Assembly: GCF_026210795.1 (NCBI RefSeq)
Contig: NC_089455.1
Coordinates: 496,001-560,000, forward strand
DNA: 64,000 bases
Direction: 5' to 3'
Source of the DNA: Rhizophagus irregularis
Taxonomy: Eukaryota; Glomeromycota; Glomeromycetes; Glomerales; Glomeraceae
The position numbers and the translations under genes are program-made. Each line of letters begins with the position of its first letter. The stretch's first letter is position 1. Of this stretch, positions 62,400 through 64,000 are shown piece after piece. Under the pieces are notes generated by a model. It had not been told where the DNA came from. It saw nothing but the letters and a program-made list of their open reading frames with translations, and did no database searches.

Positions 62400-62590
62400 T
62401 TTTTTTTGTTTTTATTTAAACGAAACGTAGCTAACATTTCGTTTTTCTTTTTCTTTTTTTTTGTAGTTTCGGTACTTCAAAGGTTTCTGAAATGGATAAA
62501 GGGTAAGTTTTGCAACGTCTCGTTGCGAAACTTTATAATTTTTTTTTCTTATAAAAGAACATTTCTAACATTCTTTATTCATTTTATAGG

Positions 62591-63025
62591 TAGAGCTCCG
62601 AATGAGTCGAGTTGAGTTGAGTTATATGTAAACTCGATTCGACTTGAGTTAAATCGAGTTGAGTCGAGTCGAGTTAAAATTATAAAAATATAAACTCGAC
62701 TCGATTCGAGTCGAGTTGAATTAAATCACGTGATTTTATTCGGCTATGCTGATCATTTCTTTTTTTTGGCGATAGCCGTTCCACAAAATTCCATTTTTGT
62801 AATTTTCAAAAATTTTTCGTCTTGGATTTTGTGTAACATAATTTCCAAAAAAGGAAATTCCATAAATTTGGCCGGAATTATGTTTAATTCGGCTTAACTC
62901 GACTCAACTCGATTTTATTAAATTATTAACTTGACTCGAATCGATTCGATTTGATTGTAATTTTCAACTTGACTCGACTCAACTCAACCAACTCGCGAGT
63001 CAACTCGACTCATTTCAGAGCACTA
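62591..63025. mobile_element. 435-bp hAT-type MITE, GAGTCGAGTT repeats
   Basis: Ends TAGAGCTCCGAATGAGTCGA (left), with an imperfect complement at the right (TCGACTCATTTCAGAGCACTA). An 8-bp target duplication TTTATAGG lies at 62583-62590 and 63026-63033. The interior has many GAGTTGAGTCGAGT repeats in both orientations, forming a fold-back. It is inserted right at a 3' splice acceptor of the array, so both copies of the duplication carry TATAG|G. Confidence 0.9.
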
Positions 63026-63880
63026 TTTATAGGTTGCCGGGCTTCTTTGGACGAACTGGACTTGGAATGTAAGGAATAGGAGGAGGAATTTCGAAGGTAA
63101 ATATCTTCGAAATTATATTTTTATTTTTTTTTTGTTTAACGAAATGTTTACTAACGGTTTGTTTGTCTTTCCTTTTGTAGTTTAAGGTTTTCTGGTCGCC
63201 ATCTGGATTGGACGGAATTTCGAAGGTAAATACAGGTACCTTCGAATTTCTTTAATTTTTTTTATATTTTTTTAAAAAAAATTAAACAAAATGTTGGCTA
63301 ACGTTTCAATTTTTTTATCTTTTGTTGGTCCATGGCTTTCTGGGTGCCTTCTTGACGGAATTTCAAAGGTAAAACTTCAAAATTCTGTATTTTTTTATTT
63401 TATTTAAACGAGACGTTAGCTAACATTTTGTTTTTTTTGTAGATTCTCAGTTTTCTGGACACTTCTTAGACAAAATTCAAAGGTATTCCTTCGAATAAAA
63501 TTTTTTTTGTTAATTTTATTTAATAAACGTGAACTAACATTCATTCTTCTTTTATTTTAGGTTCCAGGTTCATATTTTGCTAAAAGTCCTTAGGACAGTG
63601 AACTGTAATGGTGAAGAACTTCGAAGGTAAATACTTTGAAGTTCTTTTTTTGTTTTGCTTTCTTTAACGAACATTATACCAATGTTCATTTTTTTCTTTT
63701 ATTTTAGGTTACAGTTTTCCATTATGAAGAACTTTAAAGTATTTAAGAACTTCAAAGATAAATGCTTTAAAGTTCTATTTTTTAATGATCGTTATACTAA
63801 TGATCGTTTCTTTTATGTTTAGATCCCGGACTGCTGGATTATATATTTCGAAGCTGCTTGCTTCGAAATTTTTTTTATTT

Positions 63881-64000
63881 GTAGGTCTCCGTTGTTTGTT
63901 GGAATCGAACCAACTGAAACAATGTTCCAAACCATTAACAACATGTAAATGTGCAGTAAAGAGATAATAAATAGCAATAACTAGTAATAGATTTCAATTG
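63881..64000. other. Window end, unassigned
   Basis: About 120 bp after the last recognisable exon-like unit. It includes TTGGAATCGAACCAA, which resembles a tRNA T-arm on the minus strand, but no matching acceptor stem or D-arm is present upstream. Nothing is called. Confidence 0.4.

Larger units (their letters stand above)
60749..63880 (+). pseudogene. Micro-exon array 2: 14-residue repeat exons
   Basis: A row of about 22 exon-like units separated by introns of 69-89 bp. The possible first exon is 60749-60858 (MLMSAIMQEFWTKKIS...). The best units are exactly 42 bp, phase 0, and encode 14 residues: 61380-61421 VLDAKVRFRTFISK, 61608-61649 VLDAKEWLQTFISK, 61854-61895 LKEAETEFWASISK, 62106-62147 LKEAENEFWTSILK, 62232-62273 LKEAENEFWTSISK. 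A 45-bp unit near 63181-63225 encodes FKVFWSPSGLDGISK. Others are 1-4 bases short (61269-61309, 61728-61768, 61985-62024, 62343-62380) or have lost an acceptor (TTG for TAG near 61132 and 63328) or a donor (near 60935 and 63757). Thus part is decayed. Exon-per-repeat structure recalls the SP7-like effector genes of Rhizophagus, but no signal peptide is visible and sequence identity to that family is not established. Confidence 0.6.

Noticed and set aside
63890..63920. Possible tRNA gene on the minus strand
   Set aside because: A T-arm-like GTTGG-TTCGATT-CCAAC is present, but no acceptor or D-arm partner lies at the right distance.
1..64000. CRISPR arrays, bacterial operons, rRNA genes
   Set aside because: No regularly spaced identical repeats with unique spacers, no prokaryotic gene layout and no rRNA sequence were seen; introns and gene families are fungal.

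Overview
The window looks like chromosomal DNA of an arbuscular mycorrhizal fungus, most likely Rhizophagus irregularis or a close relative. The evidence is the extreme A+T content with long homopolymers and microsatellites, short GT-AG introns of about 45-120 bp, a fungal-type homeodomain factor and Arf exchange factor, and a dense load of Crinkler-type (CRN) genes, Helitrons, Plavaka transposons and MITEs. The species is inferred from family content; no diagnostic marker such as rDNA is present.

Layout. 1-14043 is gene-free, extremely A+T-rich sequence with several minisatellites. 14044-16605 (+) is one intact single-exon homeodomain transcription factor. 16606-37568 is mostly non-coding and repeat-rich: fold-back MITEs, a decayed gene fragment found twice (25.2 and 35.7 kb), a decayed CRN nuclease gene (27.4-30.2 kb, minus) split by a pogo-like MITE and a 555-bp fold-back, and a 2.6-kb TIR element (31345-33963) that carries a row of tiny exon-like segments and sits in a tandem repeat. 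37569-42528 (minus) is the best-supported multi-exon gene: 11 exons joining in frame to a 1311-residue Sec7-PH Arf exchange factor. 44545-46876 (minus) is a CRN gene with a protein-kinase-like C-terminus, disabled by nonsense codons. 47166-48054 (minus) holds decayed hypothetical genes.

48159-60130 (minus) is one Helitron Rep-helicase gene broken by nested insertions: a 243-bp hAT-type MITE (8-bp target duplication), a 6976-bp Plavaka element with two divergent genes (2-bp duplication), a 912-bp TA-flanked element, and the left end of a second Plavaka-type element at 60131. Removing each of the first three rejoins the Helitron reading frame. From 60131 to the window end lies the most unusual stretch: over twenty exon-like units, many exactly 42 bp and encoding a 14-residue repeat. 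Their introns carry a palindrome around a CTAA(C) branch-point-like core, and at several units a hairpin puts the 5' splice site in its loop. A hAT-type MITE in this array has duplicated a 3' splice acceptor.

How the parts relate. Only the homeodomain factor and the Sec7-PH gene look functional. The rest is an accessory, transposon-rich landscape. The two micro-exon arrays each lie next to or inside termini of the same CATCRG family as the Plavaka element, suggesting that Plavaka-type elements have moved repeat-exon genes. Most premature stops in decayed genes are of the kind made by C-to-T (or G-to-A) change.
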